The translations under genes and the position numbers were made by a program. This document shows positions 17,974 to 27,800 of a DNA stretch of 64,000 nucleotides, in pieces; the first letter of the stretch is position 1; each line of letters starts with the position of its first letter. Source of the DNA: Clostridium sp. UBA4108 (GTDB lineage Bacteria > Bacillota > Clostridia > Clostridiales > Clostridiaceae); NCBI GenBank assembly GCA_002381695.1, contig DFXM01000020.1, positions 273,885 to 337,884 on the forward strand, written 5' to 3'. The notes under the pieces are model-generated. The model saw only the letters and a program-made list of their open reading frames with translations. It did not search any database and was not told the origin of the DNA.

Positions 17974-18858
17974 TTAATTAGTTTGTATAAATTGCACAGG
18001 ATGTGAGTCATGAGATAATACATCGAACATATATCCTTTGCTAGATAATCCCTCTATTATTTCTGGCATAGCTTCTAAAGTTGTATATTTCATGTTAGTA
18101 TCATGCATTAATATATTAGCATGTTTAACATAAGGTGAATCTGATAATACTCTATGAACTATAACACTTTTAGCTTGAGTGCCAGTAGAAGCATCTGTAG
18201 AATCAACATTCCAATCAAAGAAGGTATATCCCATATCATTTAGACGACTTGCTAAAGATTTCATAAAGTTTGATCCGCTATAAGTGGAGCTTAAATCATT
18301 ATTAGAGCCTCCAGGAAACCTTAGAATTTTTGAGGGTTCTACTCCCGTAATTTCTTTAAGTTTTGCATCTAAATCAGTTACTTCTTTTATAAAGACATCT
18401 GGTGATGAGTATATTTTACTATAATCATGGGAATAGGTATGATTAGCCAATACATGTCCTCGTTTAACAATTTCTTTATACTCTTCGTCGTAGCCTTCTT
18501 TATAAGTTACAAAGAATGTAGCTTTAACTTTATATTTATCCAAAACATTAAGAAGCTGCATAGTATTATCTGAAGGGCCATCATCAAAGGTTAAATAGGC
18601 AACCTTCATATTGGCCATAGCTGCCTCATACTCTGATTTTTTTCCTTCAATAGCTTGTTGCAGTTTAGTGTTTTCTTGAGATAAAATATCATTATTAGAG
18701 GATATAGTTTGAATTTTATTTTGTAGCTTTTTACTGCTATTCATAGCTAATATAACTCTACTGTTTGAAAAAATCGATATACCAAAACAAATAATTAATG
18801 CAATAAACAATATGATTCTTCCTAGGTTATTATTTTTTTTTCTACTTCTTTTAGCCAT
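17974..18858 (-). CDS. membrane-anchored polysaccharide deacetylase (NodB domain)
   Basis: An N-terminal basic segment and a single membrane helix (IILFIALIICFGISIF) are followed by a coiled-coil (about 40-80) and a NodB deacetylase domain. Metal and catalytic motifs are visible: TFDDGPSDN, HTYSHDYS and LRFPGGSNN. It probably removes N-acetyl groups from peptidoglycan outside the membrane. The preceding gene in the same unit encodes a small protein of matching topology (helix plus coiled coil), so the two may interact. Ribosome site GGAGGG lies before ATG 18858. Confidence 0.88.
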   Translation of the reverse strand: MAKRSRKKNNNLGRIILFIALIICFGISIFSNSRVILAMNSSKKLQNKIQTISSNNDILSQENTKLQQAIEGKKSEYEAAMANMKVAYLTFDDGPSDNTMQLLNVLDKYKVKATFFVTYKEGYDEEYKEIVKRGHVLANHTYSHDYSKIYSSPDVFIKEVTDLDAKLKEITGVEPSKILRFPGGSNNDLSSTYSGSNFMKSLASRLNDMGYTFFDWNVDSTDASTGTQAKSVIVHRVLSDSPYVKHANILMHDTNMKYTTLEAMPEIIEGLSSKGYMFDVLSHDSHPVQFIQTN

Positions 18859-18883
18859 ATTTTATATTTACCCTCCAAAAACA

Positions 18884-19153
18884 CTAATTAGAAATATTAG
18901 ATAAGTTATTAAGTTTATTATCAAGATCACTTTTAGACTGCTTTAAAATATTGTTCTCTTCCTTAAGTTTTTGTTCTTGAACCTTCAGCTGCTCCATTTG
19001 CTTAGTTAAATCATTATTAACCTTATCGAATTGCTTTAATTTATTATTAGCAAATACAAAGGAACCTATTAGTACAAAAAATAGAATTATTCCTACTAAA
19101 TAAAAATTTATAACACTTTTTTTTTTCTTAGGAGCTCTTGAAACTTCCAACAT
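18884..19153 (-). CDS. small membrane-anchored coiled-coil protein (DivIC/FtsL-like topology)
   Basis: It has 89 residues: a basic N terminus (APKKKK), one membrane helix (VINFYLVGIILFFVLIGSFVF) and a heptad-rich tail with Leu/Lys/Glu spacing (LTKQMEQLKVQEQKLKEE). The layout is that of FtsL/DivIC septum proteins, but no family-specific motif is seen. It ends 25 bases before the deacetylase start on the same strand, so the two are likely one operon and may dimerise through their coiled coils. The function is unproved. Confidence 0.7.
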   Translation of the reverse strand: MLEVSRAPKKKKSVINFYLVGIILFFVLIGSFVFANNKLKQFDKVNNDLTKQMEQLKVQEQKLKEENNILKQSKSDLDNKLNNLSNISN

Positions 19154-19464
19154 TATTCATCCGTCCTCTCTCCAGCAATATGGTATCATTATATAATTAT
19201 ATAATTATAATAAATAATATTTATTACAAAGTAGTAACAAATATCATTTTTATACATAAAAGTTTAAAAAGTTACATAAAAAGTATGTTTACGAAAAATA
19301 CTAATCAATATGTAATAAAATGCATACTAATCACATAGTTTCATAAGATAAATATGTTGAGTATGTATATTAAGTTTCAAACGAGAAGAATTTTTAAAAT
19401 CAGTACTACTATATATAGTATTAATTTAATCTCAATATATATGTTTATATAATGAAAAAAGCTA
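19154..19464. other. AT-rich intergenic gap
   Basis: Very AT-rich DNA, with a run of ATATAATTATA repeats near 19188-19212 that may hold the minus-strand promoter of the coiled-coil/deacetylase pair. A short resemblance to the recurring intergenic motif is seen near 19412. No gene is supported. Confidence 0.4.
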
Positions 19465-19509
19465 AAAAATGATAACAAAAATAAATTAAATATTTTTGTT
19501 ATCATTTTT
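19465..19509. terminator. bidirectional terminator after the ComFB-like gene
   Basis: A perfect 19-bp stem (19465-19483 with 19491-19509) is rich in A/T on both flanks, so it can work on either strand. It lies 3 bases beyond the stop of the minus-strand gene. Confidence 0.85.
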
Positions 19510-19512
19510 GTG

Positions 19513-19782
19513 CTAATGCTTAGGATTGGAAGAAACTTTCTCAACAGCAGTAATAACTGAAGCAGTAATGCTAATTTTTTCTTGCTTATCTATCTCTGTT
19601 AATGCTGATGTGTAAATTTTTCCTTCTTCATTAACAACATACTTAGGCTTCACACAATTTAATGAACATGCCATCATATCAGCAATGCATTTGTCACATC
19701 TACAAATATGGGGATAACTATGCAAAACTTGATTAAGAATTTTTTTCACAATTTCCTCAGAGTAATTCTTATAGATAAACAT
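19513..19782 (-). CDS. ComFB-like late competence family protein
   Basis: It has 89 residues with the Cys set typical of the family: HICRCDKCIADMMACSLNCVKPKYV. The N-terminal YKNYSEEIVKKILNQVL segment also fits. The cysteines probably bind a metal. In Bacillus comFB sits in the comF operon and its role is unknown; here it stands alone, next to no competence genes. GGAGGTAA precedes ATG 19782. Confidence 0.75.
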   Translation of the reverse strand: MFIYKNYSEEIVKKILNQVLHSYPHICRCDKCIADMMACSLNCVKPKYVVNEEGKIYTSALTEIDKQEKISITASVITAVEKVSSNPKH

Positions 19783-19847
19783 AAAAATTACCTCCTAAGC
19801 TAAAGTATTAATACTATATAATATTTTCAATTATATATAAGGTTACA

Positions 19848-20507
19848 TTAGATACTCATTTTTTTTACATTTTCCGGGATTATAAGATCTGCAAGTGTTG
19901 CATTTTTAACGTCTTCTATAGTAGCTTCAGGGCCTAACTCTCTTAAAACTAAACCTTTATTAGTAACTTCTAAAACAGCCATTTCAGTTATTATTAAGTT
20001 TACTTGATGTGCTGCTGTTAATGGTAATGTACATTTTTTAAGTATTTTTGGGTTTCCTTTTGCAGTATGTTCCATAGCAACAATAACTTTTTTAGCTCCT
20101 ACTACTAGGTCCATAGCTCCACCCATTCCAGGTACTTTTTTACCAGGAATCATCCAGTTAGCAAGGTTTCCTTCTTGGTCTACCTCTAATGCTCCTAATA
20201 CTGTTGCATCAACGTGACCTCCTCTGATTATAGAGAAAGACATTGAAGAATCAAAGAAGGCAGCACCAGGTATTACAGTTACAGGAAGTCCTCCAGCGTT
20301 TACTAGGTCTTTATCTTCTTTTCCAGCTTCTGGAGCTGCACCTATTCCAACAAATCCATTTTCAGATTGTAGAGTTACGTCTACTCCTTCAGGAATATAA
20401 TTAGCAACAAGGGTCGGAAGGCCTATACCAAGGTTTACTACGTCTCCATCTTTAAGTTCCATAGCAACTCTTTTTGCTATAACTTCTCTTATCATATTTT
20501 TATCCAT
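19848..20507 (-). CDS. atoA: CoA-transferase subunit B (AtoA/CtfB type)
   Basis: This is the beta subunit of a family I 3-oxoacid CoA-transferase. The catalytic Glu lies in LQSENGFVGIG. GLGIPTLV-type and GGAMDLVVGAKKVIV motifs are present. It moves CoA between acetate/butyrate and acetoacetate or a similar acid. It starts one base after the subunit A stop. Substrate (acetoacetate, butyrate or another) cannot be told from sequence; the symbol could be ctfB instead. Confidence 0.88.
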   Translation of the reverse strand: MDKNMIREVIAKRVAMELKDGDVVNLGIGLPTLVANYIPEGVDVTLQSENGFVGIGAAPEAGKEDKDLVNAGGLPVTVIPGAAFFDSSMSFSIIRGGHVDATVLGALEVDQEGNLANWMIPGKKVPGMGGAMDLVVGAKKVIVAMEHTAKGNPKILKKCTLPLTAAHQVNLIITEMAVLEVTNKGLVLRELGPEATIEDVKNATLADLIIPENVKKMSI

Positions 20508-20508
20508 G

Positions 20509-21162
20509 TTATTTGTCCCCCTTAACTATGTAATCAACAAATAATGCAGGCGTCATTACATGATTTGGATTAATCTCACAAACTTCTACTAATTCTTCAG
20601 CTTCAACTATAACTAAATCAGCAGCAGTTGCCATTAATGGGTTAAAGTTTCTAGTAGCCTGGTTATAATAGATGTTTCCTTTTTTATCTACTTTTGAACC
20701 AAATAGTAAAGCTACATCTGCTCTAAGTGGAGTTTCTAATATATAATCGTTTCCATCTACATTTATTATTTGTTTTCCTTCTTCAACTATAGTACCAAGA
20801 CCAGTTGGAGTTAAGAATCCACCAAGGCCTGCACCACCGCATCTAACTCTTTCAGCTAGAGTTCCTTGAGGTGATAATTCAACATCCATTTCCTTTTCGT
20901 TCATTTGACGTCCAGTTTCTGGATTAGTTCCTATATGAGAAGCAATAACTTTTTTTACTTGCTTATTAACTATTAATCTTCCTATACCTCTGTCAGGAAA
21001 TCCAGTATCATTTGCTATGATAGTTATATCTTTAATTCCTTTTTCAACTAAAGCATCGATAAAACTTTCAGGTGTACCAACAGCTAAGAAGCCACCTATC
21101 ATAATAGTCATTCCATCTTTAATGTGAGAAATAGCTTCATCAATTGTAACAATTTTGTTCAT
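20509..21162 (-). CDS. atoD: CoA-transferase subunit A (AtoD/CtfA type)
   Basis: The alpha subunit shows the CoA-binding GGFLAVGTPESFIDAL motif near the N terminus, and MTIMIGGF, VELSPQGTLAER and GGAGLGGFLTPTG in family order. Length 217 is standard. It is followed immediately by subunit B in the same operon. A GGAGGGG ribosome site precedes ATG 21162. No acetoacetate decarboxylase or thiolase is next to it, so a general short-chain acid role in fermentation is the cautious reading. Confidence 0.88.
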   Translation of the reverse strand: MNKIVTIDEAISHIKDGMTIMIGGFLAVGTPESFIDALVEKGIKDITIIANDTGFPDRGIGRLIVNKQVKKVIASHIGTNPETGRQMNEKEMDVELSPQGTLAERVRCGGAGLGGFLTPTGLGTIVEEGKQIINVDGNDYILETPLRADVALLFGSKVDKKGNIYYNQATRNFNPLMATAADLVIVEAEELVEVCEINPNHVMTPALFVDYIVKGDK

Positions 21163-21411
21163 AATGTCCCCTCCATAATAAATTATTCTCCATTACTAAG
21201 TGTAATACTATTCAAAGAATTTTGCAACTTGAGAAAACTATATATTTACAAAATCTTATCTTATTTCATTAAATTATGTGTATTTTTTAAATTTAAACTA
21301 ATAAATAGTTAGTATATAATTTATATAGGATATACAAATTTGTTGAATAGATATATTACTATTAGAAAAGAATTCAATATAAAATGGTATTAATAAAATT
21401 AATTTAAAAGA

Positions 21412-24400
21412 GTGGGAAGTGAAATTTTGGGTATTAGATATATTTATGGTAGAGCAGGCACAGGAAAGAGCTACACATGCATAGAAGAAATTGAAGAGAG
21501 ATTAAAGTCTGGAGAGAAGAAGCCATTAATACTTATAGTGCCAGAACAATTATCTTTTAAAGCTGAGAAAGCACTAATAGAGAAAACTGGGGCTACAGGA
21601 ATTAATAATGTTCATGTATTGAGCTTTCAGAGATTAGCTTTTACTATATTTAATGAAGTCGGAGGAATAACTCGTAGCTACATGGATGATACGGGAAAGG
21701 CAATAATCATTGGAAAGGTAATTCAAGAGGTAAAACAGAATTTAAAGCTCTTTAATAAAGCAGTTAATCAGATGGGCTTTATAGATAAAATAATTGATAC
21801 ATTGACAGAATTTAAGAGACATAATGTGACACCACAGATGTTAAAGGATTTAAAGGAAAAAATTGATGACAATGAACTGCTTACAGATAAACTAGAGGAT
21901 ATATGGAATATATATAATGAATTTGAAAATAAGTTAACTCAGGGGTATTTCGATCCCGAGGATAATTTGACAATTCTTTATAGTCAAATAGGTAATAGTG
22001 AGTTCTTAAAAGGTGCAGAGATTTGGATGGATGAATTTAATGGTTTTACCCCTCAGCAGTACAACATTATAGGAGCATTACTTAAACAATGTAAAAATAT
22101 AAATATAACCATAGCCTATAAGGGTGATGAAATTCAGGGTAAAGATGATGTTACTAACGCTTTCTATCCTATATATGTTACAGAAGAAAGACTTACAGAA
22201 TTAGCACAGCAATATGGATACTATCCTAAAAGAAATCTTCATTTAGATACACCACATAGGTTTAAGGACAATAAAAGTCTGCGCTATTTAGAGGAGAATT
22301 ATTTCAATCATGGGTCAGGAAAGTTCAAGGGAGAGGAAAATAATATTTCTATATTTAAAGCTCAAAATCCTTATAGTGAGATAGAGTTTATAGCAAAAGA
22401 AGTATTGAGATTAGTTAGAGAAGAAGGGTTTAGGTACAGAGATATTCTCATAGTATGTAGAGATTTGCCTAGCTATAAGGATATAGCTAAAGTTATTTTT
22501 AGTGAGTATGAAATACCAAATTTTGTTGATGACAAGGAAGGAATTTCTGGAAATCCACTAATTATATATATAACCTCACTATTAGATATTTTTTTAAGAC
22601 GATGGAAGGATACCGCTATAATTACACATCTAAAAAGTGGATTTATTAATTTGCAGTGGCATGAAGTTGATATGTTAGAAAACTATCTTTTAGAATATGG
22701 CATAAAGAGTAGAAAGAAGTGGATAGACAGTAAGTATTGGAAAGAGAATCCTAAATATGAAGGTATAGAAAATATAAGAGGAAAAGTTTTAAAACAATTG
22801 TTAGCATTAGAAGAAAAAATTAAGAATTGTGGCAATGTGAAAGAGCTATGCACGGTTATTTTTGAGTATTTAAATGAAAACGAGATTTATGAAAAGATAA
22901 ATTATTATATAAATAAGTTTATGGAGGAAAATAATCAGCAATTAGTAGATGAGTATAGCAGTATTTGGAATGTAATAATAGAGCTTTTAGACCAATTTGT
23001 AGAGATACTTGGGGAGGAAGCTGTAGATCTTGAGGAGTTTACTAGTCTTTTAAATATGGGTATATCTCATCATAAAATGGGATTAATTCCACCAGTATTG
23101 GATCAAGTTATTATAGGAAGTGCTGAAAGAATAAAGGCTCAAGAGGTAAAGGTAGTTATGATAATTGGAGTTAATGATGGAGTACTGCCAAGAATTAATA
23201 ACGATGAAGGACTATTTAATGATAGAGATAGGATATCTTTTGTAGCAAATGGAATAAGTGTAGCTAAGAACAGCTTTGAGCTGGTATTTTCGGAACAATT
23301 TTTAATTTATAGTCTATTATCTCTTTCAAGTGATTTCTTATATTTGACCTATCCTATTGCAGATTTGGAAGGAAAGACTAAGAGACATTCAATGGTAATC
23401 CCCAGAATAAAAAGTTTATTTCAGGAGGTAAAGGAGCTTACAGATGTATGTGAGATACTTGATGGAGAGGATAAGGAAGAAATAGTAGCGGCCGTTCCTA
23501 CCTTTAATACTTTAGTTTCTAAGGTAAGTAGGTATATAGAGGATGGGGAATTAAGTCCTCTTTGGAATGAGGTGTATAAATACTATATAGGAAAAGATAA
23601 TTATAAGGAATATATTGATAAGGTTACTAGTGGGCTTAGCTATGATAACTATGTAGAAATTATAGCGAAAAATAAGGCTAAACAGCTTTATGGAAGTAGC
23701 TTAAGTGTGTCAAAATTAGAAGCTTACGCTAGATGTTCGTTCTCTTATTTTATTAAATATGGACTAAAGGCTAAGGAGAGAAAGATATATACCTTTGCTC
23801 CACTAGATTTTGGAAATGTAATTCATGAGGGATTAGAGAAGTTTTCTAAAATTGTAGAAAATCAGGGCTATAAGTGGGGGAGTTTAACAGATGACTTATG
23901 TGAATCTATATTAGATAGAGTTATGGAAAAAATTCTAGAAGAAGATGAGAGCTTTATATTAAAGAGCTCTAAAAGGTACGAATATATAGTGGTTAGAGTA
24001 AGGAGAATTCTTCTTAGAATGGTAACTATAATAAATGAACAGATGGGAAGAGGAGACTTTTTACCTATAGGTTATGAAGTGACCTTTGGACCTAATGTGG
24101 AGGATCGCTATCCACCAATAATTATAAACTTATCTGATGGCGAAGAAATAAGACTTCAAGGAAAGATTGATAGGATTGATAAGGGAATTGTAGAAGGAAC
24201 TAATTGCTATAGGGTAATAGATTATAAAACAGGAGATTCAAAGTTGGATATAAATGATATATATAATGGCATAAAGTTACAGTTAATAACTTATTTAGAT
24301 GCTATATTGACTTTGGAAAATAAAATAAATCATGATAAGGTATTACCAGGGGCTATGTTATACCTTGGCATAGATGATCCTATTATTAAAGAGAAAAAAG

Positions 24401-24876
24401 CTTTGGAAAAGGAAGCATTAAAGGAAGAAATTTTAAAGGCTCTTAAGATGAAGGGGCTTGTAATTAAAGATTTAAAAATAGTAAGTGAAATGGATTCTAC
24501 CATAGAAGAGGGTGGTACATCTTCCATAATTCCAATAAGTTTAAGTAAACCTAAGAAGAAGGGCGAAGAACCTAAATTTAGCGAAAGAGGAAGCTCTACT
24601 ATAACTCTTGGTGGATTTAATGCTCTTAGAGTTCATACTAAAGATAAGATAAAGGAACTATGCGAGGATATGCTGAATGGAGTTATACACATTACTCCTT
24701 GTAAAAATGGGGATAGCTCTAGCTGTGGTTATTGTGAATTTTCATCTATATGTCAATTTGATAACAGTTTAGGTATAAATGAGTTTAGAGTTCTCCCACG
24801 TAGGAATCCTAAGGAGCTAATAGAATACTTAGAAAGACAAGGTTCGGAAATGGAGGGTGATAACCATGGAGAATAA
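21412..24876 (+). CDS. addB: ATP-dependent helicase/deoxyribonuclease subunit B
   Basis: AddB forms with AddA the double-strand-break resection enzyme that replaces RecBCD in Firmicutes. It has an N-terminal Walker A GRAGTGKS, inactivated helicase-like domains, and a C-terminal PD-(D/E)XK nuclease (FGNVIHEGLEKF; YRVIDYKTGDSKLD). The [4Fe-4S] cysteines are in YARCSFSYF and CGYCEFSSIC. The 1154-residue length is normal. The GTG at 21412 is used because the frame is open from there, but TTG 21427 (GIRYIYGRAG) is a fair alternative. It overlaps addA. Confidence 0.95.
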   Translation: MGSEILGIRYIYGRAGTGKSYTCIEEIEERLKSGEKKPLILIVPEQLSFKAEKALIEKTGATGINNVHVLSFQRLAFTIFNEVGGITRSYMDDTGKAIIIGKVIQEVKQNLKLFNKAVNQMGFIDKIIDTLTEFKRHNVTPQMLKDLKEKIDDNELLTDKLEDIWNIYNEFENKLTQGYFDPEDNLTILYSQIGNSEFLKGAEIWMDEFNGFTPQQYNIIGALLKQCKNINITIAYKGDEIQGKDDVTNAFYPIYVTEERLTELAQQYGYYPKRNLHLDTPHRFKDNKSLRYLEENYFNHGSGKFKGEENNISIFKAQNPYSEIEFIAKEVLRLVREEGFRYRDILIVCRDLPSYKDIAKVIFSEYEIPNFVDDKEGISGNPLIIYITSLLDIFLRRWKDTAIITHLKSGFINLQWHEVDMLENYLLEYGIKSRKKWIDSKYWKENPKYEGIENIRGKVLKQLLALEEKIKNCGNVKELCTVIFEYLNENEIYEKINYYINKFMEENNQQLVDEYSSIWNVIIELLDQFVEILGEEAVDLEEFTSLLNMGISHHKMGLIPPVLDQVIIGSAERIKAQEVKVVMIIGVNDGVLPRINNDEGLFNDRDRISFVANGISVAKNSFELVFSEQFLIYSLLSLSSDFLYLTYPIADLEGKTKRHSMVIPRIKSLFQEVKELTDVCEILDGEDKEEIVAAVPTFNTLVSKVSRYIEDGELSPLWNEVYKYYIGKDNYKEYIDKVTSGLSYDNYVEIIAKNKAKQLYGSSLSVSKLEAYARCSFSYFIKYGLKAKERKIYTFAPLDFGNVIHEGLEKFSKIVENQGYKWGSLTDDLCESILDRVMEKILEEDESFILKSSKRYEYIVVRVRRILLRMVTIINEQMGRGDFLPIGYEVTFGPNVEDRYPPIIINLSDGEEIRLQGKIDRIDKGIVEGTNCYRVIDYKTGDSKLDINDIYNGIKLQLITYLDAILTLENKINHDKVLPGAMLYLGIDDPIIKEKKALEKEALKEEILKALKMKGLVIKDLKIVSEMDSTIEEGGTSSIIPISLSKPKKKGEEPKFSERGSSTITLGGFNALRVHTKDKIKELCEDMLNGVIHITPCKNGDSSSCGYCEFSSICQFDNSLGINEFRVLPRRNPKELIEYLERQGSEMEGDNHGE

Positions 24877-27800
24877 GGTGAAATGGACAAAAGACCAAGA
24901 GAGAGCCATTTATACTAGATATAGAAATGTACTGGTTTCTGCAGCAGCAGGCTCAGGGAAAACCGCTGTGTTGGTAGAAAGAATAATAAATATTATTACA
25001 GATGAAGATAATCCTGTGGATATTGATAAGCTTTTAATAGTTACATTTACTAATGCTGCAGCTGCTGAGATGAGAGAGAGAATAGGAGAAGCAATAAATA
25101 AGAAAATAAAAGAAAATCCTAATAACAGAAGACTTCAGAGACAGTTAACACTCCTAAACAAAGCTAATATATCAACCCTTCACTCCTTTTGTCTTTATTT
25201 AATAAAGAACAATTTTCATCAAATAGATGTAGAGCCTAATTTTAGAGTTGGTGATACTACGGAGATTACTCTTTTAAAAATAGAAGCTATGGATGAGGTT
25301 ATGGAACAATTATACGGTGAAGGCAGAGTGGAGTTTTATGACTTAATAGAGAGTTATTGTGATAATAAAAGTGATGATTCTTTAGTTCAAATGGTTTTTA
25401 AGCTTTATAATTTTTCTATGAGTATGCCAAATCCTCATCAATGGTTGTTAGAGAAATGTGAAACTTTCAATGTGGAAGAAGGTTTCTCTATTGAAAACTT
25501 GCCCTTTAAGGAAGAGCTCATAAAGGAGTTAAAAGAAAACCTTGAGGAGTGTTTAAAGCTCAATGAAAGAGCTTTAGAAATTTTAGAGGATGAGGTATTT
25601 CTTGAAAAATATTTAAAGTTGTTTAGTGAAGAAGGAGAATATATAAGAGAAAGTATATCATTATTAGGAGACATGAAAAAAGCCACTGAATATATGGAAA
25701 GTGTAGAGTTCATAAGGATACCTACTATAAAGACTTTGGATGATAACGAGAAAAATATTAAGGACAGAGTCAGAGGGTATAGGGATGAATATAAGAAGCT
25801 ATACCAAAATATAAGTAAAGGCTTTATAAAGGCTACTAGTAGCGAAAACATAGAGTATATGCAAAAGGTTTATCCACTTATGAAGGAGCTTTCAAACATA
25901 GTTATTGTATTTCATGAAAAGTTTAAAAAGAAAAAGAAGGAAAAGGGGATTATCGATTTTAATGATCAGGAGCATCTAGCTTTAGAAATTTTAACTGCTA
26001 TAGATGAAGACGGTAAAGCTATGCCATCAAATGTAGCTTTAGCTCTAAGGGATAAATTTGAAGAAATATTAGTGGACGAATATCAAGATTCAAATAGTGT
26101 ACAGGAGAGTATAATAAACCTCATATGCAGAGAAGAGACTACCAAACGAAATGTATTTATGGTAGGAGATTTAAAGCAGAGTATTTATAGGTTTAGAATG
26201 GCAAAACCAGAGCTTTTTAAGGCAAAAAAGGATTCTTACCCTAAAAATCAAGGAGAAGATAATGTGCTCATAACTCTCCACAAAAATTTCAGAAGTAGAG
26301 AAGAAGTTATAGATGGAATAAACTATATTTTTAAATGTGTTATGAGTGAAGAAGTGGGGGAACTTTCCTATGATGAAGGAGAGGAATTAAAGGTAGGAGC
26401 CTCCTTTAAAGAATTCAATGGCTTAGGATATGTAGGTGGAGATGTTGATATAAATCTCATCGAACTTAAGAGTGAAACCACTGAAAATGAAGAGGATGCT
26501 GAGCAGGAAAGTAATGATAATACATATGAAGGCAAAGAGGAATCTTCGGAAGATAATCAAGAAGAAATAGAGGAAGAAGAACTTAATGCTATGCAAGTAG
26601 AGGCTAGATTTGTAGGAAAGAGAATTCAAGAGCTAATTTGGGAAAATGGAGAAAATACTTTAAAGGTCTATGATAAAAATATAGATGATTATAGAAAAAT
26701 AAGCTACAGAGATATAGTAATTCTCTTAAGATCAGCTAATAAGGTGAGCCCTATATTTTCAGAGGAATTTAAGAATTTAAATATTCCACTATTTACAGAG
26801 GGGGGGAGTGGATACTTCGATAGTTTAGAAGTAAAAACTGTAATTAGTGTATTAAAGATTATAGATAATCCTCTTCAGGACATACCTCTTATAGCAGTTT
26901 TAAGAGGACCTATAGGAGGCTTTACGACTGAGGAGTTAGCAGATATTCGATTAGTAAATAAAAATACTAATTTTTATGAAGCACTGAAAAAATGTACTCT
27001 AGAGGAAGTTACTAATATGAAGCATGAAACTAAGGAGAAGATTAATAAATTTTTAGTTACTCTTAATAAGTGGAGAGAAGTAAGCGCATATACCCCTATA
27101 AATGAGCTTATATGGAATATAGTAACTCAAACCGGTTATTACGGATATGTAGGAGCACTACCAGGAGGAGCTCAAAGGCAGGCAAATTTAAAGGTATTAT
27201 TTCAGCGTGCTAAAGACTTTGAAAGAACTAGCTATAAGGGCTTATATAGTTTCATAAATTTTATAAATAATGTTAAGCAGAGTAGCGACGACTTTGGTTC
27301 AGCTAAAATCATTGGAGAAAGTGAAGATGTAGTTAGAATAATGAGTATCCATAAAAGCAAGGGGCTTGAATTTCCTGTAGTATTTTTATGTGGTATAGGA
27401 AAAAAATTTAATGAAGGAGATTTAAAAGGAAAAGTTTTATTTCATCATGAACTAGGTTATGGACCTAATTATGTAGACTTAGATAATAGAATTAGTACCA
27501 GCACACTTCAGCGAGATTTTATATCCAAGAAAATCTATAGCGAAAATAGGTCAGAGGAAATGAGACTTTTATATGTAGCATTGACAAGAGCTAAGGAGAA
27601 GTTGATATTAGTAGGCAGCGGTAACAATTTAGTCAAGAAATTAGAAAGTTTATCAGCAGCTACTTGGGATCATAGTGGAAAAATCAATTATTCGTTTATA
27701 AGAAAACAAAAGAGCTATATGGATTGGGTGTGTTCAGCAGTGTTACGTCATAGGGATGGAAAACCTATGAGGAAAGATATTAAAGATTTAGATATAAATA

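Noticed and set aside
26460..26590. Acidic low-complexity stretch in addA considered as an insertion or frameshift
   Set aside because: The frame is continuous and helicase motifs resume correctly; such linkers vary in AddA.
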